Positions 8,305 through 17,041 of a stretch of DNA of 40,997 bases are shown here, in pieces (within the stretch, counting starts at the first letter, position 1; every line of letters starts with the position of its first letter). The notes under the pieces are model-generated. The model did not search any database. It was not told the DNA's origin and was given only the letters and a program-made list of their open reading frames with translations. Origin of the DNA: Anaerolineae bacterium (lineage in GTDB: Bacteria > Chloroflexota > Anaerolineae > Aggregatilineales > UBA3940); contig JAFGLD010000009.1 of the NCBI GenBank assembly GCA_016928235.1, positions 1-40,997 of the forward strand, in the 5' to 3' direction. The position numbers and the translations under genes were made by a program.

Positions 8305-9068
8305 GGGCGCTTGCCGGCTAGCCGTTCTGCTGCTGATCGGGACTTTCCATCAAGAATACGCAATGCGGCCTCAAGGATACCCAGTTGTGTGTCTTTGCCG
8401 GCTTTCTTCCTCTTTTCCCATTGGTGAATCAGAGTAGACACGCCCTCTTTGAGTTGCTCCGGATCGTTCGACTCGGCAACCAGTTGCGCAGCATCAATCG
8501 CTTGCTCGATCGGCCCACGTTTGTGGGCGATGCCGGCGATTACCGACATCAAGGCCTTGGTGCGTTGTGGTTCTGCCAGACGATCGATCAGCACTAGAGG
8601 TTCCAAAGCTGCCAGAGGATGAGCTGCCGGATCGAGTACCATGGCAACCAGCGTCTTGGCGTCGAGATCTGGGAGGAACTCGGCCCATACTTCCAGATCG
8701 CCCTCTCTCTGGCGGGAGACCAGCGCGGTGTAGAAGTACTCTCGAAATTCTGGACTAAGTGCATCACTTCCGTCCATCGCGGTGCCAAGGACTGCCGGCA
8801 CCGCTTCGATCATAGAGAGAGTGGCCTGGGCATCAGGATCGGTTGCCAGAATATCGATACATGCCATCATCACTTCCTGATCGTAACGGCCGGGGTTTTG
8901 AACCATACTCTTGAGCAGTGTCACCAAACGAGAGGTGCGGTCAAAAGGACTGCGTCGGGACAAAGCCGAGAGAGCATTGCGATGAACATGAGGCGGTTTG
9001 TCCGGGTCGAGTAGTAATGTGGTTAGGGCGGCTAAGTCGACTGCGTCGTAAGGGTTCTGATCTGACAT
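8292..9068 (-). CDS. Uncharacterised helical-repeat (HEAT-like) protein
   Basis: This is a roughly 258-residue soluble, mostly helical protein with no family I can name. Regular segments such as DLAALTTLLLDPDKPPHVHRNAL and DLDAKTLVAMVLDPAA suggest HEAT/ARM-like helical pairs. The frame extends upstream to 9116, but the ATG at 9066-9068 (MSDQNPYDAVD) is chosen because GGAGCCAGG precedes it and the extra 16 residues look non-native. It sits between TIGR03960 and TIGR03936 and overlaps the latter, so it is probably co-expressed with them. Confidence 0.7.
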   Translation of the reverse strand: MSDQNPYDAVDLAALTTLLLDPDKPPHVHRNALSALSRRSPFDRTSRLVTLLKSMVQNPGRYDQEVMMACIDILATDPDAQATLSMIEAVPAVLGTAMDGSDALSPEFREYFYTALVSRQREGDLEVWAEFLPDLDAKTLVAMVLDPAAHPLAALEPLVLIDRLAEPQRTKALMSVIAGIAHKRGPIEQAIDAAQLVAESNDPEQLKEGVSTLIHQWEKRKKAGKDTQLGILEAALRILDGKSRSAAERLAGKRPWAS

Positions 9069-9200
9069 AATACCTGGCTCCACTCCGTACCAATGGCACC
9101 TGCCGGTTTGAAGCAATGGTCACATATGACCAAGCTTTGACTTACTATCAGTTTAGCACATTTTGTCGGTAAGGATAGCTTTTGTTCCCACAAGATAGCT

Positions 9201-11108
9201 CTAGATGGCGGATACCTCATCTGGTTCTATCTTGGGTGCAACAGGTGGGCACTTCCAGGCATCCGCAGGTATCTTGCTGCGCATGATGGCCAGCTTGGGC
9301 AAGATGCCACATGCAAAGCACTTTTCCCGGCAGTCCACACGAGTCTCGCCGCGCCGGCTCATGAGATAGTCCTGTGCCAAAAAGGACTTCTTGACAGCAA
9401 TGTCGATGTGATCCCAGGGAAAAACTTCATCAACAGGGCGCGTTCTGTGGGTATAGTGATGAAAATCTAACCCTGCCTCGGAGAGTGCCTGAACCCAGGC
9501 ATCATGCTTGCGCCATTCGTTCCAGGCATCGAAGCGGCTTCCCAATTCCCAGGCACGCCGGATAACTGAACCCAACCGCCGATCGCCGCGGCTGAGTAAG
9601 GCCTCAAGCAGGGTCTCGTCAGGATCGTTCCAACTGACACGCAACCCTTTCCCGCACAATTCACGCTTGAGCAGCGACTGTTTGGCTGTAATTTGCTCAA
9701 TGGCATCCATGGGTACCCATTGGAAAGGAGTATGTGGCTTGGGAATGAAGGTGCTGACACTCACGTTCACCGTCGCTTTTCTGCCATGTAGATTGCGTCC
9801 CTCTGCCAGGATCGCCAAAGACAGATCGGCAATCGCTTTAACATCCTCCAATTTTTCTGAAGGATGTCCGATCATGAAGTACAGCTTGATCGTCCGCCAT
9901 CCCTTGCTATAGACGGCACGCGCAACTTCCAATACTTGTCGATCGGGCATAGATTTATTGATAATGTTGCGCATTCTCTCGGTGGCTGCCTCAGGCGCAA
10001 ATGTAAAGCCACCTCGTTTGTTATTTCGTAGCGACTCCATGAGTTCTACGCTGGTTGTTTCGAGCCGCAGACTGGGTAAATTGATGCTCAACCGCTGTCC
10101 GGCAAATCGTTCTCCCAGTGTTCTCACCAGATTGAGTACATCTGTGTAATCGCTCGATGAAAGCGAGAGGAGGGCGATTTCCTCAAATCCTGTTTGGGCC
10201 ACGGCATCCTCAACCGCCATGACAATCTCATCAATACTGCGTTCGCGTACAGGTCGGGCTACAAATCCGGCGTGACAGAAACGACACCCACGAGTACAGC
10301 CACGCATAATCTCAATCGGTGCGCGATTGTGTACTGTGTCGATATTGGGCACGACAAATCGAGTGGGTGGGGCCGGGAGGATCGGCACCACACGTTTGAG
10401 TACCGGGAACGGCACGTCTTCTCGAATAGGCTTGATTGCCGCTACCACACCATCTTCTTGATAATCCACTTCATAAAATCGCGGTACATATACACCTGCC
10501 AACTGAGCCAACCGGGCTAACTGCTCATTGCGTGATAGATTCGCAGCCTTCATCTCGCCTACTACCTGGGCGATCTCGATGATTGCTTCTTCTCCTTCAC
10601 CAATGACGAATAGATCGATGAAATCTGCCAGTGGTTCAGGGTTATAACATGCATGTCCGCCGGCGATGACAATGGGCATTGTCTCGTCTCGCTCGATGCT
10701 CCGCAAGGGAAGACCGGATAGATCGAATACTTGCAAGACATTAGTATATAGTTGCTCGTAGGGAATACTGATGGCCAGCACATCGAAGTCAGATACAGGA
10801 TGCTTGGTCTCCAGTGAGAAAAGAGGGATACCATCCCGCTTCAGCATAGCCTCCATGTCTACCCAGGGCAGGTAGACACGCTCGGCCAATATGCCGGGCT
10901 GGCGGTTGAGCAAATCATAGAAGATTGCCAAACCAAGGTTGGGCATACCGATCTCGTAGATGTCTGGAAATATGAGCGCCACACGAACCTGTATGGAGTT
11001 CCAGGGCTTGCTTACAGCGTTAAACTCTCCACCAACATAGCGCCCCGGACGTTCTACCCGGAGTAACACTTGCTCCAAAGCGCGCTCAATCTGCTCTGGT
11101 GTATGCAT
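9201..11108 (-). CDS. TIGR03960 family B12-binding-domain radical SAM protein
   Basis: This 635-residue protein has an N-terminal cobalamin-binding-type Rossmann segment (VALIFPDIYEIGMPNLGL, with VIAGGHACYNPEPLADFIDLF later). A radical SAM core follows with the cluster motif GCTRGCRFCHAGF (C-x3-C-x2-C), then a TIM-barrel portion (SLSSSDYTD, FAPEAATERMR). Near the C-terminus is a Cys pair (CREKCFACGI) seen in this family. GAGGA lies 11 nt before the ATG. It heads a minus-strand operon with the helical-repeat protein and TIGR03936. The reaction is unknown; links to rRNA/tRNA modification are speculation. Confidence 0.9.
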   Translation of the reverse strand: MHTPEQIERALEQVLLRVERPGRYVGGEFNAVSKPWNSIQVRVALIFPDIYEIGMPNLGLAIFYDLLNRQPGILAERVYLPWVDMEAMLKRDGIPLFSLETKHPVSDFDVLAISIPYEQLYTNVLQVFDLSGLPLRSIERDETMPIVIAGGHACYNPEPLADFIDLFVIGEGEEAIIEIAQVVGEMKAANLSRNEQLARLAQLAGVYVPRFYEVDYQEDGVVAAIKPIREDVPFPVLKRVVPILPAPPTRFVVPNIDTVHNRAPIEIMRGCTRGCRFCHAGFVARPVRERSIDEIVMAVEDAVAQTGFEEIALLSLSSSDYTDVLNLVRTLGERFAGQRLSINLPSLRLETTSVELMESLRNNKRGGFTFAPEAATERMRNIINKSMPDRQVLEVARAVYSKGWRTIKLYFMIGHPSEKLEDVKAIADLSLAILAEGRNLHGRKATVNVSVSTFIPKPHTPFQWVPMDAIEQITAKQSLLKRELCGKGLRVSWNDPDETLLEALLSRGDRRLGSVIRRAWELGSRFDAWNEWRKHDAWVQALSEAGLDFHHYTHRTRPVDEVFPWDHIDIAVKKSFLAQDYLMSRRGETRVDCREKCFACGILPKLAIMRSKIPADAWKCPPVAPKIEPDEVSAI

Positions 11109-11218
11109 CTGTAATAGTCCTCTGTTCTGTTTTCTGGTTAAATAAAATTTAATCGTTGCTCAGACACAAGCCTGGCATCGATATTAACAGGCTGGGTTCT
11201 GTCCCTGGTAAATTACAA

Positions 11219-11244
11219 GGCCGGATGTTGTGTAACATCCGGCC
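11219..11244 (-). terminator. Stem-loop terminator after the PA14 gene
   Basis: A perfect 11-bp stem GGCCGGATGTT / AACATCCGGCC has a 4-nt loop. On the minus strand it is followed by TTGTAATTT. It lies 40 bp past the stop of the PA14-protein gene. Confidence 0.65.
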
Positions 11245-11282
11245 CACAGGTGCAAAGCCGATTCTAGCCTTACCGGTACATC

Positions 11283-12383
11283 TCATGGTACATAAACTGT
11301 CATTACAGCATCCACCAAGATATCACTTGTGGCTGTTTCTTCTTCGGTCTGGTTACTCAGGTAGATGTACTGTCCAACTTGACTCCCCGTAAAGTAGTAG
11401 TTACCCAAGAGCACCCACTGTTTAGGTTGTCTGGCCTGATCGATCAAAATGCCTGGGCTGAGCTGGCCTGCATGAAATATCTGGTATAGCGCGCTCTGTG
11501 TTGCGCGTGGACTGGCCGGGACATACACATACACATCATAGTAGCCACTTTGGGCTGGGATGAAATACCACATAGCCTCGAAATTGGGCTTATTGTTGCG
11601 ATTCTTGACATAGTAGTGGGTGTCGCCTTGCCCCCCCTGTCCAACGGCAGGCCCAGGAAACCCTTTCCAGACAAACAATTTGGGATCAAGCTCAAAGATC
11701 ATCTGGTTGAGCGATGGTGTAACGGTTGTGTCAATGACTTCTCCAACCTCTGGAGCAGTCGTAAGCATCATTGTCGGGGGTGGACGAAAGGCTGTTGGCT
11801 TAACACCAACTGTCCCAATAATGCTGGGGGTTTTAGTTGGACGTGGCGTAAAGGTCAAAGTGGGTGTCGGACTGGGGCCCTTGGTCGGAGTCTTGGTTGG
11901 GTTTTTAGGCGTAGGTGTGTACTTGGGCTCGTGTCCCGCCTGGATACGTGCTGTACCGGTCGCTTCGTAGTATTCAACTACTACTGTGTGCTCACCAGCT
12001 GTCATTTTACGCTCAGCTACTGCCCACTCACCGTACTCCTGGTTGCGCCAGTTATCGATGATAAGCACACCATCCACGTACATCCGCGAGCCATCGTCGC
12101 TGCAGACGCCAAACATATATGGCCTGGCTTCAAAGTAGTCTCGCCGAGTCCAACGAATCGAGAAATCATCAGATGGGAACCCTTCCATCGGGGGGCCATC
12201 ACCAAACTTAAATGTGATGACACTATCCTGTCTTGTTGCAGCCGGCGTTCCGCTCAGATAGCGGTTCTTGTAGTACTGACCTGTCCAAGCGGAGTCTGCT
12301 GCCTTTGATCTGGAAGATGGTGATGTCAGGCCAAACAGCAAAATACAAACTCCAATTGTTGCAAGCAGATAGACTCTTCGCAT
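11283..12383 (-). CDS. Exported PA14-domain protein with Thr/Pro-rich linker
   Basis: This 366-residue protein has an N-terminal signal segment (VYLLATIGVCILLFGLT). The PA14 carbohydrate-binding domain at about residues 32-155 is recognised from WTGQYYKNRYLSGTP, DDFSIRWTR, GVCSDDGSRMYVDG and AGEHTVVVEYYEATGTA. A Thr/Pro-rich linker of about 40 residues follows. The C-terminal beta domain (FIPAQSGYYDVYVYVP, then LLGNYYFTGSQVGQYIYL) resembles golvesin/CBM-like xanthan-lyase domains. It is predicted to be a secreted or surface glycan-binding protein with no catalytic motif visible. GAGGGTGACTT precedes the ATG. A stem-loop terminator follows. Confidence 0.82.
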   Translation of the reverse strand: MRRVYLLATIGVCILLFGLTSPSSRSKAADSAWTGQYYKNRYLSGTPAATRQDSVITFKFGDGPPMEGFPSDDFSIRWTRRDYFEARPYMFGVCSDDGSRMYVDGVLIIDNWRNQEYGEWAVAERKMTAGEHTVVVEYYEATGTARIQAGHEPKYTPTPKNPTKTPTKGPSPTPTLTFTPRPTKTPSIIGTVGVKPTAFRPPPTMMLTTAPEVGEVIDTTVTPSLNQMIFELDPKLFVWKGFPGPAVGQGGQGDTHYYVKNRNNKPNFEAMWYFIPAQSGYYDVYVYVPASPRATQSALYQIFHAGQLSPGILIDQARQPKQWVLLGNYYFTGSQVGQYIYLSNQTEEETATSDILVDAVMTVYVP

Positions 12384-12581
12384 AAGTCACCCTCAGGCTT
12401 TCCAAGCTCCAATCCGCTTATTTCTACTACACTATCCAGTCGTTATAGTTAGTGTAGACGGTTCAATCCCTTATGGTCAAGTAGTTGCGCATTTGGCAAC
12501 TAATGCCTATTCAAATGTTATTATCGCAGGGATGTGTGACTATAGCAAACACATCGCCAGTCGATTCGCGCCGATTCGCTA

Positions 12582-12610
12582 TTGACGCTACCCTGGCGGC
12601 TCGGTAAAAT
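12582..12610 (+). promoter_or_regulatory. Sigma-70 promoter of the L25 gene
   Basis: TTGACG (12582-12587), a 17-bp spacer and TAAAAT (12605-12610) form a good promoter. It lies 133 bp before the L25 start, in the 359-bp divergent spacer between the PA14 and L25 genes. I see nothing else in that spacer. Confidence 0.68.
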
Positions 12611-12742
12611 ATAGGCCAGTGGGCGATGTCCAAACGCCCCTTTTTGTTTGTCTATCATTGTTTGTCTATCACTGAAGAACAAATTCCAGGCTGTTTGTAA
12701 CATGTCTCAAGATGGCAGCCAGGTAATGTGAGGAGTTGTCTG

Positions 12743-13381
12743 ATGAGTGAAAACATTGTACTTGAAGCTGCTGTCCGCGACGTTGTAGGCAAGCATGTCA
12801 GGCACTATCGTCGACAAGGACAAATTCCGGCGACTGTCTATGGGCCAGACTTTTCTCCGATGAATCTGTTTGTTGGAGAGGTTGAGTTACGCCAGGCTCT
12901 GGTTCAGGCAGCTGGAACACACTTGATTGAGTTGCATCTTGACCAGGAGGTTATTCCGACCCTGGCGCGTGATGTCCAACGCCATCCTATCCGTGGCGAC
13001 CTTCTCCATGTCGATTTTTACCGTGTTGCAATGGATCGGCTCATCCGTACCGAAGTGCCTGTTTTGCTGGTAGGAGAGTCTCCGGCTGTTGCCAGAAAAG
13101 AGGCTATAGCGATCCAGCATCTCAACAGCATCGAGATCGAAACTCTGCCGGGCAATCTTCTGCCTAATATCGAAGTTGATATGTCTCAGCTTGATTCAGT
13201 TGGTGAACAGATCCTCGTTGGCGACTTGAAGCTGCCTAGCTCGATTAGGATTATCACCTCGTTTGACGAGGTGGTCGTTAAGCTTGACTATGCTGAGGGC
13301 GTGGCAGAGATCGAGGATACACCGGCAGTCTCGGCTGAGCCGGAAGTTCTTACTGCCAAGAAAGAAGGCGAAGGCGATTAA
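12743..13381 (+). CDS. rplY: Large ribosomal subunit protein bL25 (Ctc form)
   Basis: This 212-residue protein has the 5S rRNA-binding L25 domain in the N-terminal ~95 residues (LEAAVRDVVGKHVRHYRRQGQIPATVYGP) and the TL5/Ctc beta C-terminal domain after it (VPVLLVGESPAV, LEIETLPGNLLPNIEVD region). It ends in an acidic tail. This long form is the general-stress-protein Ctc type. The ATG at 12743 is chosen over 12728 because GAGGAG lies 7 nt upstream and the conserved sequence starts there. A promoter precedes it and a strong terminator follows, so it is monocistronic. Confidence 0.93.
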   Translation: MSENIVLEAAVRDVVGKHVRHYRRQGQIPATVYGPDFSPMNLFVGEVELRQALVQAAGTHLIELHLDQEVIPTLARDVQRHPIRGDLLHVDFYRVAMDRLIRTEVPVLLVGESPAVARKEAIAIQHLNSIEIETLPGNLLPNIEVDMSQLDSVGEQILVGDLKLPSSIRIITSFDEVVVKLDYAEGVAEIEDTPAVSAEPEVLTAKKEGEGD

Positions 13382-13407
13382 GTAGTTCTTTCTCCGATTG
13401 TCCACTC

Positions 13408-13442
13408 AAAGGGGCCAGGTAGATTTTTTCCTGGCCCCTTTT
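13408..13442 (+). terminator. Rho-independent terminator of the L25 gene
   Basis: The stem AAAGGGGCCAGG / CCTGGCCCCTTT closes a 10-nt loop and ends in T's. It begins 27 bp after the stop. Confidence 0.9.
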
Positions 13443-13774
13443 AATGCTTGGGATATCCATCAACTGGACTTTGCGTCTATCTGACTGAATGGTTATGGAG
13501 AGTTACGCGAAGGCACAGGGTTTTCCTCGATACAGGTGACGTTCAAAAAGTCTCGTTCAGATCAACGCTGTCATTCCTGCGAAAGCGGGAATCCGCCACC
13601 CTGTCTCTCCCACATCCCGCCTGCCGGGCCCGTTCTCTCGAAAGTGGGGCGTAGGTGTGGGGTAGGAATCTACTTACCAAATGGAAGATTGTTGCTGTGC
13701 AAAGTCGAACGGCGATCCAACTCCTCTGTAATAGGTTAGAAAGATCATTTTGTTGATGCCTGTGGGGTGGTATA
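13443..13774. other. Intergenic region with a dRS3-like palindrome
   Basis: No gene is supported here. At 13573-13592 there is ATTCCTGC-GAAA-GCGGGAAT, a hairpin close to the widespread ATTCCCn8GGGAAT repeat class described as dRS3 in Neisseria. GC-rich partially palindromic sequence follows to about 13670. The core TGCGAAAGCGG recurs at 29590-29600. Confidence 0.45.
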
Positions 13775-15355
13775 TCAACCCTCTCCCTGATTGTTGCCTG
13801 GTGGAGCGGAAGGTATTTCCGGTTTGGTCAGATATAATTCGAATGGCCCGGTTGTTTTACCGTAGTTCCATAACAACAATACATAACGTCCCGACTTTGG
13901 CAGCTCAATGCCGTCGAGAACCGGGTCTTTTCCCACATCATCATCTTTGGATACCAACAGGTAGCCATCAGGAGAGTACAAATCGAAACCCAGATCGAGA
14001 CCAGTTCCACCAACGGCTTCGGCATTTATGCCTACCAGATCGCTTGCCTGAGCATCAAAGGTGTAGGCCAGCACCATGCCGGGCCCAGTCATCTCGCCTT
14101 TCTGAAAATCCCGTCCAGGGGTTATCTTGCCTCCTAAATTGATATCGACCTGTCGAATAGGGCGAATGTAATATTCTATCTGCCCTCCGCCGCTCTTGGG
14201 GTCAAATTCCACCTGATAAGAGCCATCGAAGGGAAATTGAATGAAGCTTAACAGTTCACGTTCATTGCTTGCGCCTAGATCGGCCAGTGCCACTCTGTTA
14301 CCATATGGATCGTACACGGCAACAATTATATCTATGTCTGAGCTAATTGGACGGACATCCACCAGTACGCCATCTGGCGTTGAGCCATCGAAAGTCAACC
14401 ATGTGCTTTTGCGAGGTTCTGTGCTCAGCTCGATCTGAGTACGGGTGCCGATGACTGCTTCCTCGCCGGAAATAGAAGGCCCAACCCCCAAGACATAATC
14501 CCCAATATGTTCGTCGCAATTGCTAATAACGACCATGTAGGTACCCGACTGAGCTGGCATAAAATTCCACAAATAGGGATCCTTGCCGATGTTATCATCG
14601 CGGGCCTGCAGCAGTTTGCCGTCCGGCCCATATAACTCGAGCTGCAAATCCAGGCCGTCACTGAGTGCTATTGCCGAGAGGTCAAAACGCTGTCCTCTCT
14701 CAACCGGCAGACTGAAGGTGTGATAACTGGCCGGTTGGCGTATCGTTCCACGCAGTTCCTGATTCATGGATGTAAAGGCTCCGCCACCTTCCAGGATCGC
14801 TGGATCAAGCTGGTAAATCGAAACCCCCAATTCACCTTCACCTGAGGCAGAGCCAAATCCCAGTTCATAGTATCCGGTGCTTGGAAATTGGAACTGCCCG
14901 ATGGTTTCCGGTTCTCCCCCTTTGCCTCGATTAACAGATGCAAGCCGATCTCCTGATGCGTTGCCAATGTAAATCGTTGGGTCGATATCGCCGGAGAGGA
15001 CAATGACCTCTATTCGTACTGGATATTCAACGTCACCTCTTAGCGAGTAGATCGAGGATGCTTGGGGATCAACCCGGACCCGAAACTTATCAAGAAGCTG
15101 CGGGCCGATGTTTTGAGGTGCATTAGTTTGGATATTGGTTGAGGGTGTTCCCAGGGGGATCAATGTTGGCCAAAGAGTGGGGGAGGGGGAGGGAATCGGT
15201 ACACCTGATGCCCCCCTCACCGACATGCAACTTCCCAAAATCGCTCCTGCCATGAAAACAGGGCCGATGCTTTGAATAAGACGACATGGCAAAAAGAGGG
15301 GCAAGCTGTACCTTGCCCCTGGCATACCCATAAAAGATCGCAACCACAACATCAT
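13775..15355 (-). CDS. Exported PPC-repeat protein, probable lipoprotein
   Basis: This protein of up to 526 residues is built from repeated beta domains of the bacterial pre-peptidase C-terminal (PPC) type. Examples are DLQLELYGPDGKLLQARDD...PAQSGTYMVVI and DLGFDLYSPDGYLLVSKDD...LPKSGRYVLLL. It follows a paralogous gene on the same strand. A lipobox-like ILGSC lies about 43 residues into the frame, followed by Pro/Ser-rich sequence. The start is uncertain: ATGs at 15355 and 15325, or a TTG at about 15292, all place the lipobox after a hydrophobic stretch. A terminator-like hairpin (15298-15319) lies inside the first codons if the upstream ATG is used. No catalytic domain is visible, so it is probably a surface adhesion or scaffold protein. 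Confidence 0.72.
   Translation of the reverse strand: MMLWLRSFMGMPGARYSLPLFLPCRLIQSIGPVFMAGAILGSCMSVRGASGVPIPSPSPTLWPTLIPLGTPSTNIQTNAPQNIGPQLLDKFRVRVDPQASSIYSLRGDVEYPVRIEVIVLSGDIDPTIYIGNASGDRLASVNRGKGGEPETIGQFQFPSTGYYELGFGSASGEGELGVSIYQLDPAILEGGGAFTSMNQELRGTIRQPASYHTFSLPVERGQRFDLSAIALSDGLDLQLELYGPDGKLLQARDDNIGKDPYLWNFMPAQSGTYMVVISNCDEHIGDYVLGVGPSISGEEAVIGTRTQIELSTEPRKSTWLTFDGSTPDGVLVDVRPISSDIDIIVAVYDPYGNRVALADLGASNERELLSFIQFPFDGSYQVEFDPKSGGGQIEYYIRPIRQVDINLGGKITPGRDFQKGEMTGPGMVLAYTFDAQASDLVGINAEAVGGTGLDLGFDLYSPDGYLLVSKDDDVGKDPVLDGIELPKSGRYVLLLWNYGKTTGPFELYLTKPEIPSAPPGNNQGEG
15291..15319 (-). terminator. Terminator-like hairpin at the 5' end of the PPC gene
   Basis: On the minus strand GGGGCAAG-gtacag-CTTGCCCC is followed by TCTTTTT. 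It looks like an intrinsic terminator but lies within the nominal reading frame. It could end the upstream trmI-PPC transcript or act as an attenuator. Confidence 0.5.
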
Positions 15356-15513
15356 CTAATAAAATACCCCGTCATTGTTAATCGATTTGCCGCATTTCGG
15401 TTTTGTTCAACAAGGCTTTTCCCACTAACACTTTAAGTTTGTAGGCATCTGCTTATCCGAGTATATGTTCGCATTGCACGCATCGAAAGCAGATCGTCTC
15501 TGATTGGCTACTT

Positions 15514-17031
15514 TTACTTGCGCGAATAGACAAGATCGTAAGTGCCGGTTGCATCGTTGAACGAATACACAATTACTGTAAAAGTGCCGGTCTGGGTTAC
15601 CTGATAGTCTAACTCCGGATCTGAAGGATTGTCACCTGTCGAGTCATCGGCGAATATGAGCTGCAGGCCATTGGTTCCCAGTAATGCAAAACCTATTTCC
15701 AGTTCGCCATTTTGGTTAACCGAATGAACTGCCAGGGAAATTCTGTCCCCTGCGTTGGCATTGAATTGATAAACATGAAAAACAGTTGGTTGCGCAAAGC
15801 TGCCAGGCAGCACTTTGCTGAGCTCATCTCCAAAAGTTCCACCACCAGTAGCACTGTTTGGTAGTAGGTTAGCGCGGAACGAGGCATGACCGGCCCCATA
15901 GGGCTTGAGTTCCAATTGATAGCGTCCTGCATAAGGAAGCTGTACCTCGTTGATCGCTTCGTCTTCTCCCTCTTTTTCACCAACCGCATAGGCAATAATC
16001 TGCCCAAAGGGACTACGGAGATAGATATCGAGATCGACCTCCTCATCCAGGTTAAATACCTCAATGCTGATCACGTCGCCAATATTACCGTCAAAAGTAG
16101 CTGTCAGATTGCTGCCCTCGTAGAAGGCGGCACGGTATTCATGATTGTAGATAATATCAGGATCACCTTGCGCCTCAGGTGGTATGGCGTCTGATGTTAT
16201 CTCGAAGGTGTAAGCGCCAATAGCCGTACCAACACTGCTAACGATGGCTGTGTAAACCCCACTGATAGACACGACATGGCCTGTCACAATGGCGTCGAGA
16301 TCGACAGGAGGCGCGACATCATCGGCCTCGGTAATGTACTGTCCGTCCGGCCCGTAGAGTGTCAGGTGCATATCGGGGCTGCCCAAGACATTCGCTTTGG
16401 CAGAAACGGTGATAATATCACCCTGATTCAGGGAGATCTGATAAGTGTGATAGACACGCGGAGAACTGATCATGCCATCGGCAATTTGTCCGATTCCGCC
16501 GACAATTCCGCCGCCACTCGCAGAAGCAAGGCCGGTGACTACCACATGTAAGTTCCCTTCCCCTTTGCTGGGTGAGAGGACAATCCGGTAGGTGCCTTCG
16601 TAAGGTACGGCAAATTCTGGTAATGACTCGACCATTACACCCGGATTCGATTCGAGCGAGACCAGCAAATTGCCGAACTTATCAACCAGGCTCAGCTTGT
16701 AATCAAGTGTACCATCAACTAAAGTGGAATCCAGGTTGATGACTTGCAAAGCAACTGCATCGAATACCAACTCGACGTTATCTCCCTGTGTTGCACTGAG
16801 GGGAGTAGTCTGATCGAGGATCACCGTTCCAGGTGTGACACCTTCTTCTGGTGCCGGCGTGATCGTTGCTGGACCGGCTGTGGCTGCTGCCAGATCGGGA
16901 AGCGTTGGTAGCGGAGTTGCCTGTGGTTGTCCAGGAGCACTGAACTGGCAGGCCAATAAGAAGATCAAGAATAGGATAAGGGTCCACTTGAAGTTAAGTT
17001 TACTGTTCAGACGCGCTGCCCACAGGGTCAT
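15514..17031 (-). CDS. PPC-repeat lipoprotein
   Basis: This 505-residue protein has a lipoprotein signal (WTLILFLIFLLACQF, lipid-accepting C28) and a Pro/Thr-rich linker. It carries several PPC-like beta domains, including one with MHLTLYGPDGQYITEADD and ISGVYTAIVSS, and a C-terminal one with LEIGFALLGTNGLQL and TGTFTVIVYSF. It is paralogous to the next gene downstream. The start at 17031 is fixed by a perfect AGGAGGT 7 nt upstream; the frame extends further up, but overlaps trmI. That Shine-Dalgarno contains the trmI stop codon (TAGGAGG), so the two genes are tightly coupled. No enzyme motif is visible. Confidence 0.82.
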   Translation of the reverse strand: MTLWAARLNSKLNFKWTLILFLIFLLACQFSAPGQPQATPLPTLPDLAAATAGPATITPAPEEGVTPGTVILDQTTPLSATQGDNVELVFDAVALQVINLDSTLVDGTLDYKLSLVDKFGNLLVSLESNPGVMVESLPEFAVPYEGTYRIVLSPSKGEGNLHVVVTGLASASGGGIVGGIGQIADGMISSPRVYHTYQISLNQGDIITVSAKANVLGSPDMHLTLYGPDGQYITEADDVAPPVDLDAIVTGHVVSISGVYTAIVSSVGTAIGAYTFEITSDAIPPEAQGDPDIIYNHEYRAAFYEGSNLTATFDGNIGDVISIEVFNLDEEVDLDIYLRSPFGQIIAYAVGEKEGEDEAINEVQLPYAGRYQLELKPYGAGHASFRANLLPNSATGGGTFGDELSKVLPGSFAQPTVFHVYQFNANAGDRISLAVHSVNQNGELEIGFALLGTNGLQLIFADDSTGDNPSDPELDYQVTQTGTFTVIVYSFNDATGTYDLVYSRK

Positions 17032-17041
17032 GAGAGACCTC

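Noticed and set aside
11550..12308. 252-codon plus-strand frame opposite the PA14 gene
   Set aside because: It is antisense to a well-supported gene, and its composition (Cys/Trp/Arg-rich) is that of a shadow frame.
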